DNA of 64,000 nt from Microbotryomycetes sp. JL201. Its lineage: Eukaryota; Basidiomycota; Microbotryomycetes. The position numbers and the translations under genes were made by a program. Shown here piece after piece: positions 32,501 through 44,945 of this stretch (positions are counted from its first letter, which is position 1; the number at the start of each line of letters is the position of its first letter). Where the stretch lies: positions 62,001 through 126,000 of the forward strand of contig JAQYUZ010000035.1 in the NCBI GenBank assembly GCA_033819885.1, read 5' to 3'. The notes under the pieces were generated by a model. That model was not told the origin of the DNA, made no database searches, and worked only from the letters and a program-made list of their open reading frames with translations.

Positions 32501-34645
32501 ATGCCACGCGCAATAGCACACGACAAAACCAAGCAATTCAGACGCACTACAACAGGTTGTTTTGTATGCAGAAGACGTCGCAAAGTACGTGCACGGACAC
32601 TGAATTGCCGATCGGAGCACGTGACCTGACATTGTCGACACTCGCGGTGCGGTCAGAAATGTTCAGAGACATTTAACGAACAAGGTGAATGTTCCGAGTG
32701 CGTGTCGGCAGGGTTCAAATGCGAAAGGAAAAGACGATTGGATCCAGGCGAACCATTGCCGCTCAGAAACGAGCACAGTGGGCTCAACGAACGCCCTCCT
32801 GATCCTGCCCTTGCTCATATCTCACATTCAAGTCGCGATTCCATGCTGGCGCCCCTACCGCACTTGCCAGCGCCCTCGCCGCCACCGATCTCATCGAACA
32901 CACCCGCCGCTCCTCTTGTTCGCGGCCATGTGCCAGAGAGCGTGATATCTCCGCAGACATCACGGGATCCTCGCTCATGTGCAACTGTGGCCTATCCAAG
33001 CCGGTTGAATCAACCTTTAGCCAGTCTCTTTGACGTTAGCACGGCCGCGTCCGCCTTCTCTCCGACTGTTCCTGTTGTCGATATCGACCTGTCAAACGAT
33101 CTACTCAACTTCTTTCATTCGCTCAATCCTGCGATAGAAGCGGCTGGCCATGCCCCTACCGGAACAAACACTCCGGCTTTCGGCGAGGTGCTCCCAGAAG
33201 CAGATCCAACGGACTGGAGCGCTCCAGGATCAATCACGGCTACTCCTGTGGCAGACGCTTCCTACACCGCGATTACAGTGCCAGGCAGCGAGACAGACCC
33301 GCTAGCGCCAGACGAGGCAGACCAAGCAATCTCTGCCTCGATTCGAAAAGCGTTAGACACGTCGTTCTATTCGACATTGCCAGCTCCTGTTCGCGAGTCA
33401 GTCTCGTCTCACCTTCGCAACGTCACAAAGTCTTCCGAGCTGTCAAAAGCAACGACAATGGCGCTGTGCATGATTTACCGGGCCGGAATGATCTCGGACG
33501 CTCAAAGCAAGGACCGATTGCTCAAAATGTCCCAAACCTGGTTCGACAAGGCCAGCGCAGAATTCTGGAAGGGTTCTGTACCTTTTGAAGCACAAATCTT
33601 GGCAGCCTTTGATATGTGGCTGTTTCAAGTAGGGCGGCATGGGGCCGCGGCAGGATGGGCAATCTCGTTCGTATTGGACGCGATCCTCCTAGGCTGTGTC
33701 AATGATGATCACGTCATCGACCTTGGCGAGACTTGCACTCCGACCAAATTCATGGTCGCCTGCGCATGTCTCGGAGAGGCGTTCAGACTCATGTTGCTTG
33801 GCGATCGCAAGCCAATATACAAGTTTGTAAACGCCAACACGACAGCTGCGTCAAAACCAGATTACCTCACGCTGTCAGACGCCCTTCAAGTAACGTGGGG
33901 TATGCCACTTCAGATCGCGCTGTCGATTCTCAAGATTGGCGAACTGTCTCACGAACAAAGTGTGATCACGTCGGCGGAATTTGCCACGAGAGCCAAAGCT
34001 ATCGAAGAGGAGATTCAGTCATTCCCGGGCGTTGTTGCGCACGCATACCAGTCACGTCAAGGAGCTCAGATGTTTGCTGAAGGTGCCACGCACGAGATGT
34101 GGAGACATGTAAGGCATTCGCAGCACACGATCTGGCTTTTGGACTCAGCTGTCGTATATGCAGGCCGCTCTGATCTTCCTGTACCAGCGTTTGCACGGTT
34201 ATGGACCGCTCGCTCTCCCAATTAAGCGCGCCCTCCAACGCATCATTACACTGGGCTCGACCGTACATCCGGCTGCAACAGACGTGAGGGCAGGAAACGC
34301 ATGGTACCAAATGGCGTCCAACCTCACTGGGAGCGAGATCGATCCAGGTGGGATCGACAATGAGAGAGGAGTGCAATGGTGGCTGGCAGCTACAGTCGCC
34401 ATTGATCCGAATGATCGCGAAGTGTGCCGAAAACACTTGTTGCGGACGAAACCTCAAAAGTGAGCTTTGTCATCTCGCCGTGTCGTTGAACCTTGCATGC
34501 TCATATGTCTTTGCTCTTATACAGACTGGCGGAATCAAACGTCGAGGCGATCGAGCTCGTGTGGCTACAAGTTGACGACAAAGGCTGGTGTGTCGATTGG
34601 AGACAAGTCCTGACCCAACATGCGCGCTTTGTCGCTTTCGTATGA
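32501..34645 (+). CDS. Zn(II)2Cys6 fungal transcription factor
   Basis: Nuclear binuclear-zinc-cluster regulator. Exons: 32501-32584, 32657-34108, 34149-34459, 34525-34645, 655 aa. The zinc cluster is at the N-terminus once exons 1 and 2 are joined: GCFVCRRRRK-KC, then GECSECVSAGFKCERKRR, spacing C-x2-C-x6-C-x9-C-x2-C-x6-C. A Pro/Ser-rich linker follows, then a helical fungal-specific regulatory region from about residue 260 (MALCMIYRAGMISDAQ, FEAQILAAFDMWLFQVGRHG, MQAALIFLYQRLHGYGPLAL). The PPR1-like arrangement suggests a metabolite-responsive factor; target genes are unknown. The third exon is defined by a 40-nt intron. Confidence 0.85.
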
Positions 34646-34890
34646 GAATTCTGCGCACGTCACTTTAAAGTGATCGTCTTGTCTATCATCGCTATAGCGC
34701 AGAGAGGCTCAAAACTGTCGGCGAATGGGAAACAAGTGTCTGAGATTATCACAAGCCAGAGCGCGCACTAATGAGCTCCACACACTCGGCGAAAAGTATT
34801 AAGGACGGAAAAGCAATCGATAAGCCTCTAAGTTTGGAAGGATAATACAAAAATTTGGAGCGCGGAGCGCCAGTGAACGATCGGCGACCT
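34646..34890. other. Convergent 3' intergenic region
   Basis: 245 bp between the stops of the Zn2Cys6 factor and the PDR transporter; no feature seen. Confidence 0.4.
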
Positions 34891-37800
34891 TCAAACTTTA
34901 GTTTGATTGGCCTGTTTTTCAACGGGCGCCTTTTCTGCTTCTTTAATGGCCTGCTGTTCTGATGATCCTTGCGAGGCAGTGAGACCACCATTGACGCCAT
35001 CCTCAGGTTGGGTGGCAGGTGCACTCGCAGGTGTCGACGTTGCTGGCTTGGAACCAGTCTTCTTCTTTTTAAACGAGCTCAGGTCCATAAAGTTGAACTG
35101 AAAGCCAAGGACAAAGATAGGACAAAGATGAGAAATATGCACTTTCAGCGGGCAGTCTTGGCAGATTTCGACTTACGACATAGGTCACGGCAAAGACGGC
35201 GGCGATATTGAAGGCAACATAAGCCACCATGATACCCAGATCGCGCCATCTGGAGAAGCACGGTCAGCACTTGTGTCCAGGAGTTGGAGAGACGAAGAAT
35301 GCTCACCTGTTGGAAAACGACATGTTGACAGTAGCCAAGAATTGATCACCGTTCGAGTATTGGCAGTAACCGCATCCTCCGTCGGGCAACACCTCGGCAT
35401 AGCCAGTTGCCGCGGACGTGAACGGCTGTAGCCAGGCGACACACTCTTGACCTGCTGGAGGTTGGATGCGCAAAAGCTCTTGCTGCGAGCATCGAATGAC
35501 GAGGCCGCCCATAGCGTTCGCGAGCAAACCCTCGATGAGGTAAGTGAATGGCGTGAGGCGGTACATCCAGACACGCCAGAAGTAGGGAAGTTGCGCATAG
35601 GGCTGCACGACTCCGTTGAACTGACGTGCGAGCAACATGTCAGGCGACGTATGACATCATCGGCAGATCTGCTGAAACTTACAATGATGACGAAAGAAAA
35701 GAATGTCGCAAAAAGGACACTGGCCAGCATGGCATTCTGCGGTACGCTCGTCAATCGAAAGCCGTTGACATGCTTCAATAGCGACACTTACCGGAGCCAT
35801 CGCCGCAACAAATTGGGCGAAAGACGGGAAGTACAGCTCGAACAGCACAAACATAAAGTAGGCGTATCCGGCACGGTTCGTCTCGTAAGGGAATCCAACA
35901 GTCCAATACCAGCAGAAAAAGAAGAGCGTGCCGGCGACGATATTCCAAGGCATCTCGACAACCACGGCCGAAAAGACCATAGTTGGCCAATTGTACATGC
36001 GTGAGGGACGTTCGCGCGCTTGATACAATGTACGGAAATCGAGGAATTTGGGCTGGAGTTGCTGTGACAACGGCGAGGCCATGACAACGCCCATGAAGAC
36101 GGCAAAGAGATAGTTTTGCGAGCCAGCCACCGTGTTGGGCGACTTGAAGAAACTGAAACCGATGAACAGACCAGCGATGATGTTCAGAGCGATCTTGGCA
36201 CCAAGATCTGTGAACAGCGGCTGTCAGTAAAGCGTGTACGGAGACACGAAAACCGAAACTAACAAGTTGGGTCGCGCCAATAGTTCTGGAATGCTGCAAA
36301 GGTTGGTCGGTCTCAGCAAGTGCGCGTCGGCGTATTCATGCGGAAACGTACCTCGCTTCGTCACGATTTGGATCTGAGTAATGGTGTGCGCGGCATAATT
36401 GCGGTCCGAGTCTGGCTCGGCATCAGCTGCTGATTGTCTGTTCGCATATTCATTGTGGAACTGATCGATCTGTTGCTGAATGACGTCAAATTCTTTCGAC
36501 TCTCGCCACAAACCGGCCCAATCTTGCTTGGCTGTTTGTCCAGCTCCGGCGCCGATTGCGTTTAGAATGTACTCTGCCGGGTTCTCGTCTGCGCCACACT
36601 TGAGATCCGTGCGCGCTTCAAAATACTCGATCATCGTCTTGGAATTTTCGCCAATCGGACCGTTGTAGACAACTTGGCCGCCTTTCTTGAGGAGAAGCAG
36701 ACGATCAAACACGTTGAAAAGCTCGCCAGAAGGTTGATGAATCGTGCACAAAATGGCTTGGCCGTGGTCGGCAAGTTTGCGCAACAGCTGGACGATCGAC
36801 CAAGACGATTGACTGTCGAGACCCTGCGGAAAATTCGATTCAGGTAAGCGTGATCGAGCTCGAGCATGTGAGAACGGGACTGACAGAGGTCGGCTCATCG
36901 AGGAAGACGAGCAACGCAGGACGGGCGGCCAACTCTACGGCAATGGTGAGGCGCTTGCGTTGCTCGACGTTCAAGCCTTGTCCAACTTCACCAACAATAG
37001 CTTCGGCATATGCCTCCATTTCGAGAAGTTTGATGACCTCTTCGACGTACGCGAGCTTTTCGGATTTCGGAGTCTTGGCGGGTTGACGGAGCAATGCCGA
37101 GAACTGCAAAGCCTCTCGAACAGTGGCAGTGGGCATGTGAACGTCTTGCTGCTGGCAATAACCTGTTTGGCGTTGGAACGATGTGGGAAGCGGCTTGCCA
37201 TTGACAAACATGTCGCCGGTCACGGTGCCCATATCGACACGTTGCGCGAGAACGTTCAACAGCGTCGTTTTGCCTGGTCATTTCGATCGATCAGTCAGTT
37301 AAAGCGCAATAGTAATGCCGCTTCTGTGTTAGAGACTTGCCTGCACCAGATTCTCCCATCAAGCACGTCATCTTGCCAGGCATGACAAAACCCGACACAT
37401 TGTCCAACAGTCGACGGGGTTCGCCCTTGATCTCAATGTCGTAGCACACATTGCGCCAGGTAAAGATGTCGGTGGCACGTTCAAGATTGTTTGCAGCTTC
37501 CTCCTTGGCGTCGCCGCCATCGACCGGAGACTGGGCCTCGCCAATCCGCTGAGGCGCAGGTGCCTCACCTTCATTCTTTTCGGGATCGCTCGATAGACCT
37601 TTGCCTTCAATGGCGTCGTGCAATTCCTTTGGCGCAGCACCACGCTTGAACACGACAACTCCGCCAGCGGCAGACTCATCGCGCTGGTACTCTGAGGTGA
37701 TCAAGTTGATCGCGAGGAAGAAGATCCAAAATCCAATGATGATGCCCAAGTTGCGCCACGTGTTGGCATACGTGTAACCGTACACAGCCTGAAGGTAGTC

Positions 37801-40201
37801 CGCGCCGACGACAATGTCTGAACCAGGTTGAGCTCCTTGCTGGGCGCAGACCTGATTAGCGATGTTGATGCCCTCGTAGCCGGGTCCCTGAGGCACAAGT
37901 TGAGCGCAGGGAACGTTTAGACGCCTGAACTCGTTGGCGACGAGAGCCTCGAAACCAAACGAGATGGGCTGAGCATAAGATAGCCAACGGAAATAGACAC
38001 GCATTGAAGGACGGGGGATAGCGTAGCCTAGTCACAAGCAAGGGTGAGCTGACGGAACGCGTTTGCAAAAATTTGTGCATACCTGTATAGATGGCGACAA
38101 CCAGAATGACCAAGCCTCCTGCCATGGTGGCATTGGGCTCGAATCGGTTCGCTGAAGCAAGTGCACGGAACAGTGCGAGCATCGACATGGTCGTGATCCA
38201 TGTGAACAGCAAAAAGACAAACCACTGGTCGGCGGTGTAGGCCAATCCAGACAAGAAGTACAGGATGATGTTGAAAGCGAGCAAGCTGACAGTCTTTGGA
38301 ACGATGTCGACCAAGTTCCATGCGAGCATGTCGCAGGATGGCCTGAGCATGGCGAATTGCCGTTGGCGGACGATGACGGGACGCTGTGCGTACGAATTCG
38401 CAATCTCGGCCAACCCAGTGAAGGCGTTGTACAGGATGGCGAAGAACAGCACACCGCCTCGGGAAAAAAATCCAGCTGTCGAGTCAGCCAGCTTATAGTA
38501 GACACTTCCAATGATGAGAGCCTGTAAGCAGAGACTATCAGTCAGAAAAGCACTTCTTCAAAAAGCGATAAAAAGAACCCGCCTGGAAGATGGCGGCGCA
38601 CGTGATGATGATCGTCGTCGGAGCGTCATTGATCATCATTTTGGCCCGTCGTACCATGGCGAGACGCAGTTGCATAGGATACGAGATGACGTAAGCCGAT
38701 TTTGGCGAAAGATGCTTTGCCTTTTCTTGCCTTGCCGATTCGCGGAACTTGTCCATCTTGTCGCTCGTCGCGTGCTTGTCAATGATGGCCTGCACTTTGG
38801 CGGCATTTTTCTTGCCGAGTTCACTCTTGCGCCAGTATGCTGCCATGTCTTTAGCCGTCTGCGGCACCGACCGAGGGTCGACGCCTTCGCGGATGAACCG
38901 GCCGCGCGGATCCGTCACCGACACGCAAAAGTCGGGGCTCGTCTGGCGGTCGAGAGGCTTGTAGCCCATCTCGACAAAGTACGAGACGGCTTCCTCCATC
39001 GGGCCCCAATAGACGAGCTCTCCATCATACAGGACCGCAACTTGGTCAAACAATTGGAAGATGCCTTCGCCGCACTGGTAGATGGACAGGACGGTAGAAG
39101 CATCCGACACATCGGTGGCGATACGTAGCGCACGGCAATACTCGAGCGCGGTCGAAGCGTCGAGACCGCGGGTCGAGTTGTCGTGGCAGGCGAGTTTGGC
39201 GCCGGTGGCGAGCACTTCAGCGATCGATACACGCTTTCGCTCACCGCCCGAGACACCACGAATGATATCGTTGCCGACCTTTGTGTTGACGGTATGTCTC
39301 AAGCCGAGCAGTGCCATCAATACGTCTCGCTTTTCGTTGATCGCGTCCTGACGCGATCCGACTCGGGCATCGGCGGCAGGCTGACGGGTGGCGGACGCGA
39401 ATGAGAGCGTGTCACCGACAGTCAAGGTTGGCAGATGCACGTCGTCTTCTGGCAAGTACGCCAAGTCGCCCGCATGATGCTTGCGCATCTCTTCGGGTGA
39501 GGCGCCATCGTATGAGCGCAGACCTTCGACCTTGTCGTAGCCCTCGATGTTGTTGGACAGCGTTTTGAGCAAAGTCGAGCAGCCGCTGCCAGGTCGCTGC
39601 AGAAGCAATAAGTCGTATCAATCACCACATCGTTATGATCATAGGGTATTCGACTCACGCCCAGGACGAGCAGCATCTCGCCCGGCTGGACGCTGCCCTC
39701 AAAGTCTTTGAGGATAAACTTGCGTGTCGGGTGCATGAGACCTTTGACGATCGATCCAAGTTTGAACGGCATCAATGCCAATGACCCGATTGTCGTATTG
39801 TACTTGACACCTGAGCCGCGTCCGATGACGTTCAACCCTTTGACGGCAACTCCGAGAGTTCTCCGAACGACGCCGTGCTCGTCTCCCTTTTTGAGCGCGT
39901 GCTGCAGATGCATCTTGAAGTCGAATTCATCAGAACTGGGATCTTGCGTGTGGGTCGATAGACGAGAGTACGAGCGCGACAGCCTGCGTGAGAGTTCGTT
40001 CTGTCCTTCCTGATCCATAAAGTGATAGATCGACGGACGGGAAGACGTCCGCTGGAGCTCTGCGCCATTGGCACCTCCAGAGCCGGTCGGGAGTGTTTCT
40101 TTTGTCGGGCTGGCATTGCCTGGCGATTCATTGCCTGTAGGAGTCGGCGGGACGCGCGTTTGATCGTCATCGACGCTGCTCGCGCCTGCGACTGACGACA
40201 T
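34891..40201 (-). CDS. Full-size PDR-type ABC transporter (ABCG)
   Basis: Plasma-membrane drug/lipid exporter of the Pdr5/Cdr1 class, layout (NBD-TMD)2. Twelve exons: 40201-39659, 39596-38583, 38521-38083, 38027-37341, 37273-36885, 36823-36352, 36293-36264, 36207-35792, 35736-35683, 35623-35307, 35249-35177, 35097-34891; 1546 aa. NBD1 has the degenerate Walker A GRPGSGCS, signature [13 protein letters not shown] and [13 protein letters not shown]; its H-loop is SIYQCGE without His. NBD2 is canonical: [40 protein letters not shown]. Membrane blocks include [12 protein letters not shown] and [20 protein letters not shown]. Two introns need GC donors: 38522-38582 (FQ-ALIIGS) and 37274-37340, the second rebuilding the Walker A exactly. 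The catalytic asymmetry between NBDs is typical of fungal PDR pumps. Confidence 0.95.
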
Positions 40202-40987
40202 TTGCTCGTCTGTGGCAGACAAAACAGAGACTGAGCAACAGAGACTCGTGAGAACCTCGTGTAGCAATCTTTTCGACCGAGGCGAACCCACTATGATGCA
40301 GTCAAGCGTCGGCGGCCAAGAGATTCGGTCGTGTTTTCTCTGAGTCGAGTGCGAAGCAAAGCTCCGAGTCGATTGCTTCGGTCGCCGGCCTGCTTCGTCA
40401 GCGATCGCCCGCCGAGTCCGACGATGGTTCCGTCTTGTACGAAAATCAACCCTCAAGAGAAGCAGTGAAGAGAGAGAGAAAAAGAGAGCAATCTGTATCG
40501 TCCGCGATTTTTCTTCAGATGGTACTTTGGCTCCTCGCGGACTTGAGTGCCACTGTCCGCGTGCCGGCATGCAGGCGCCGGCTCGTCGCCGAGCGCGCGA
40601 GCGTTCGCTTGGCCTCCACTGTAGATATTTACGCAAGCAGTCACGGTATACATGACCCGTTCGGAGATAATATAACAGAAAGGACAACTCGGAGAGGCGC
40701 TGCTGACCCTTTTCTTTTTTCTGTGGGGTCCGCGTAAGCTGGGCTGATCCAACCGGCAGAATACGTGCCGCCGCAGACTGCCTCTCTCGCTTGCATGCTC
40801 CGTATCAGCGCCAACGTTGAAAAAGAGCTACTTTCATACATCTGACCTGGATGCTCTAGGATCTTTCGGGTCACGCACTGAGTCCACATTCAGCGTCGAA
40901 TTGTTCGTCGAGGAGCTAAAGCTCCTGGATGCGAGCCTCAAGACTATTGCAAAATAAAATGCAGAGAAGCCCGTGATTACATCGACA
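40202..40987. promoter_or_regulatory. PDR transporter upstream region
   Basis: About 790 bp between the SEC2 stop and the PDR transporter start, both on the minus strand. Has a purine tract AGAGAGAGAAAAAGAGAG around 40468-40490 (pyrimidine-rich on the transporter's strand), as often seen in fungal promoters. No PDRE-like element identified with confidence. Confidence 0.4.
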
Positions 40988-43548
40988 TTAACTTCTACCG
41001 CCAGTCGCAACTAGTCTGCTTGACACGGCCTCGCCCGTCTCCTTGTCCACAGCCGCCATCCTCGTCCAGAACATGCACTCTTTCAGCCTCACCAGCTCGT
41101 TCCAGCAATAGTCCTCCCAACCCAGTGCAGTTGCCCCAACAATGACCGCTTCCGGCTGAACGGTCGCCGCAGTCGGCGGACCAGTCTTGACCGCTTGTCC
41201 ATTTGGACCGAGATGCGTATCAATCGAGAGGTTCGGCGACGAAGGGTAGCTAGCCTGTTTCTCTTCCCGCATGACCGGCGTCTGTGGCCGACTACCTCGT
41301 GCAGCAGAACGTTTCGGCACAGGCGGTTTGTTGACTGAGCCGGACGAAGCGTTGCCATGCGATGTCAAGGCTGGTGATTTTGACATCTCGGGTGATCCAG
41401 CCGCATTAGACTCCGTCTCGTGATTATCCTGATCGGTTGCTGCCTCGCTTCCCTTGGAATCTTCTCCAGCGTTTTCAATGTCACTCGACACAGTTACCGT
41501 CAATGGACCCTCAGTCGACGCGCCCGTCAAGCCTAGCCCTGCAATCGCCGGTGTAGGATTTTCGTTCACGTCCTGCACCTCTTGTCCGCCTTCGCTGTTC
41601 GGATCGGCCCATCCCTTGACAAACTTGAACCCTTCCTCGAGCAGCAAACCTCTCTCGATTGCCCTCACATATGTCCAGAATTCGCAAGCGGCCCTCAACC
41701 GGGCAAGACAGTAGGCAGGACATATGGCATACTTGTTTGCTGCCGTGTCATTGATTCTGACAATGTGGATCTGATGTCTTGGATCAATCGGATCCTTAGA
41801 AGGAAATTCAAAGGGCATGGCCGTGAACGTGGTCTTTGTCGGCGACGTTGGCTTCTCTGACGTAGGCGCAGACGCATTTGGTGGAGTCGAAGTGCCACTT
41901 TTGGATGACGATCCAGAAAACCAAGAGCTGCCTCCACCGAGCATTTTCTTCATAGTCGAGTTGACGTTGGCGACAGATGGGGTGATAGGCTTGGCGACAG
42001 CTGCTCCTTTACTCCATCTCTCTAGTGACGTCCCGCACATGGCGCACGACCCACTGGGCAGTTCTGCTCCCGGTCCGGCAAAGAATGGCTCAATGACCAA
42101 TGTGCCATCGACAACGGCCGTTGCCACGTTCCTGCGTGACAAAAAGCCGAAGCCGGGAGCGATATCGAGTCGTAGCACAGGATCAGAGTCTTCTTCAACG
42201 CATCGCTTGAGAAACGGCTGCGACAAATGTGTCGACAGTGGCAAATGTGGCGTGAGTAACTGGGCGACCGTCGGCGGCGCAGTCGACACCGTCTGATTTG
42301 CCGGTTTCGGTGCAGAGAGCGTCGGAAATCCCCGCATCGACATGTGCGGACCAGATCCAGCATACGCTCCGGAGAAGGCAACGCTGTCAAGCGGTCGAGA
42401 CAATACCGACGTCCGCAGCTGACGCAGGTATGCCACAAAAGCCAGGAACTCTTGGAACGGTAACGCACTAGTGAGCAGTCGGGGTGGAGCGAGCGCGTGC
42501 ATACTTGGTGTATGCGGCGCCGTAGACGATGCCACAGACCGGTCAAGAGATAGCATTTGCGTGCCGTCCGACACCGTCACCTCCTCTTTCGCGTCCGGAT
42601 CTTTCTCGGCATCGGGAGTGTCTGGGGAAATGCCAGCAGCGAGCATTTTGCGCTTGAGCTTCTCGATCTCCTTGTCTTTGCCTTCGAGCTTAGTGACCGT
42701 CTCGCGCAAATTGACTTGGACAGAGTCGAACAAGTCTTTCATCGTCGAGCCCGCCTCTTCAAGCGACTGCATCTTTTCTTCCGCTCGCGCCCGCGTCATA
42801 CGCTCGACGGCGACCATCTTGTTGGCTTCGTCAAACAAGCTGCTCGTCAAGTTTTCAATTTCGGTCTCTAGAGCCTTTTGACCTTCGACGGCCGTCTCTC
42901 TAGATTTCGTCTCTTCGAGGACCTTTGACATGAGTTGGCGCATCTCGCCCTGGACGTGTGCCTAAACGTAAATTCCCGCGTCAGAACAATTGCCGTCCGA
43001 CAAGAAGCAGCGCCCAACCTCACCTTTTCGACCCAGCCTCCTCGCTCAATCTCCTTCTCCCACCTAACTTTATAGTCCTCCAGCTCTTTAATACGTTGTT
43101 GTAACCTCGTCTCGTGGTCCTTTGTCTCGTGCAGCTCGTCCTCGAGATCTCCGGTTTGCGTGTACGACTTGACAAGTTTCGAGTTGAGCGAGGTGACTTG
43201 GCTGGTCAGGTCGGTGATTTGGGATCTCAGTCTGGCGACGAGTTCGAAAGCGTCAGTCGGCTCGTCATCGTCTGCCGTGGTCGATGTCATCATGGTGGCT
43301 TGAGCGTCGCCGTTGTTGCCGCCCAAGTGCAGTGACGACGATGACGCGGCGGCGATGTGGGCCAAGATCTGGCTGTCTCTATCTTGTTGATCTTCTGCAC
43401 GTGGCTTGCTATCCTCGCTGTCGTTATGGTCAGCCGCGACCGCGGCTCTGTCGTTGCCTTGATCGCGCTCCTGCTGCTGCTGTTGCCCAGCATCGATATC
43501 ATGAGGTTGCTCTGGCGCTTGTTTCTCGTTGTCTGCGTCTTGGGCCAT
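40988..43548 (-). CDS. SEC2: Sec2-type Rab guanine-nucleotide exchange factor
   Basis: GEF for the Sec4/Rab8 GTPase, acting on secretory vesicles moving to the bud or hyphal tip. Exons: 43548-43024 and 42961-40988, 832 aa. The N-terminal 80 residues are Gln/Asp-rich and disordered. A long coiled coil follows (about 95-300), containing the Sec2 core: GEMRQLMSKVLEETKSRE, LTSSLFDEANKMVAVERM and AEEKMQSLEEAGSTMKDL. The C-terminal region shows CAMCGTSLERW and the conserved YAICPAYCLARLRAACEFWT block shared by fungal Sec2 and Rabin-type proteins, with Ser/Pro linkers. Divergent from NDUFA12 with 233 bp between starts. Confidence 0.88.
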
Positions 43549-43781
43549 TGCGTTTTGCGATCAAATATTGTGCGACACCCAGGGAATCCCCCACAAGCGC
43601 GGTCCCGCGCAGCAGCGAGTAGAGCGCACTGGCGACGAGTCGTAGCCAGTCAAGTCAAAGCTAGGTTTAGCTAGCGCGGAGCGAGAAAGGTCGGCAGCAA
43701 GGCGACTGAGACAGGCAATTGCAAGTCGCAATGAGAGGAGCCCAATCGACCGCTGCGACGACACTTTGCCCTCAAACCACC

Positions 43782-44617
43782 ATGGTCAGTCGCACAAGCC
43801 TCAGACCGCGGGCACGTCCCACAACTTAGAGATGAATCTCTTATTGCTCTTCAGATTTTGACGCCTTCGATCCGCCGCACGATCCAAAACGTCAAGGCCG
43901 TCGGATGGCGCCGTGAGTTGGCCCGCCCAAGCAGACGCACAGCGCGAGCAACAACGTCGGCTGACTCTTGGCGTACTTTCGCGTGTCTGTGACAGAGGCC
44001 TGGCGTGATCTGCAATACATTGGCGACATTAAGGCGGGCAAGTTTGTCGGCCAAGACGAGTGAGCGCGGCGCAGTGCATGCTTTCAACCTGGCTTGCGCA
44101 TCTGACCGGCACATGCTTTACAGGCACGGAAACAAGTATTACGAGAATCCGGATGAGACGCTGTGGCGACATCGATGGGTTGACTATGCGTCCGTGCGTC
44201 CGGCGGTGTTGCCTGTTCGCGTCCACGCGCCCAGACTGACATGTCATCTGCTGACGTTGACGTGAATAGCACGACTTTAATTTGTCGCAAGTCACACCAG
44301 AATGGCACTCGTGGTTGAGTCACATCCGACACTTGCCGCCGAACGTCGACCCCATCATGCAGCAAAGCAAGCAGCCATGGCAGATTGTGAGTCATTAACT
44401 GGACACTACAACGGCGTGTTCTCGCAGCCGTTTGAAAGTGACGACATTGGCGCACGAAACCGGTTGTGCCACCGAAAATCATCCCTGCTGACTCGTGTCC
44501 GTACGCACACAGCCCCATTACGAAAACTTGACTGGTACACGAGGCGCATACAAGCCCTACTCGACTGTCAAGCCCAAGATCAGTGATTGGGAGCCAAAAG
44601 TTGCACAGAGGCAATGA
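43782..44617 (+). CDS. Complex I accessory subunit NDUFA12/B17.2
   Basis: Accessory subunit of mitochondrial NADH:ubiquinone oxidoreductase, matrix side. Exons: 43782-43784, 43855-43912, 43996-44059, 44124-44193, 44270-44386, 44513-44617; 138 aa. The first coding exon is the ATG alone: the intron starts directly after it (ATG-GTCAGT), and exon 2 begins ILTPSIRRTIQNVKAVGWR. Family landmarks: LQYIGDIKAGKFVGQDE, HGNKYYENPDETLWRHRWVD, TPEWHSWLSH and PHYENLTGTRGAYKPYSTVK. That a complex I subunit is kept shows the organism respires with complex I, unlike Saccharomyces. Confidence 0.9.
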
Positions 44618-44776
44618 GGCATCTCTAACGAGAGCGCAGTCTCTAGTTTGATGTTTTTCTCGGTTGTCTCTTTTCTCTGTCTCTTGCATTCTAGTCCTCA
44701 TTTTCTTTGGCCGAAGCTCGGACACGACTGAGCGTGGCGCACGGTCTGTCCGCACGGGCGCACTGAACAGGGCACC

Positions 44777-44804
44777 GGACGGACGGATGGACGGACGGAC
44801 GGAT
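44777..44804 (+). repeat. GGAC/GGAT tandem repeat
   Basis: Seven tandem 4-nt units GGAC or GGAT between NDUFA12 and the next gene. Simple-sequence repeat, likely length-polymorphic. Confidence 0.8.
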
Positions 44805-44945
44805 GTCCCAAGATGCGTTGTTGAAGAGGTCAAGCCTGATTGTGATGCTGTCTCTTGTGCTTGGTCGTCATCGACAGTATTCCAATCCGACAAGATTCTG
44901 ATCCCGTTTCTTCTTCCTTGAGATTTGCTCGTCCTTCCATCCAGG

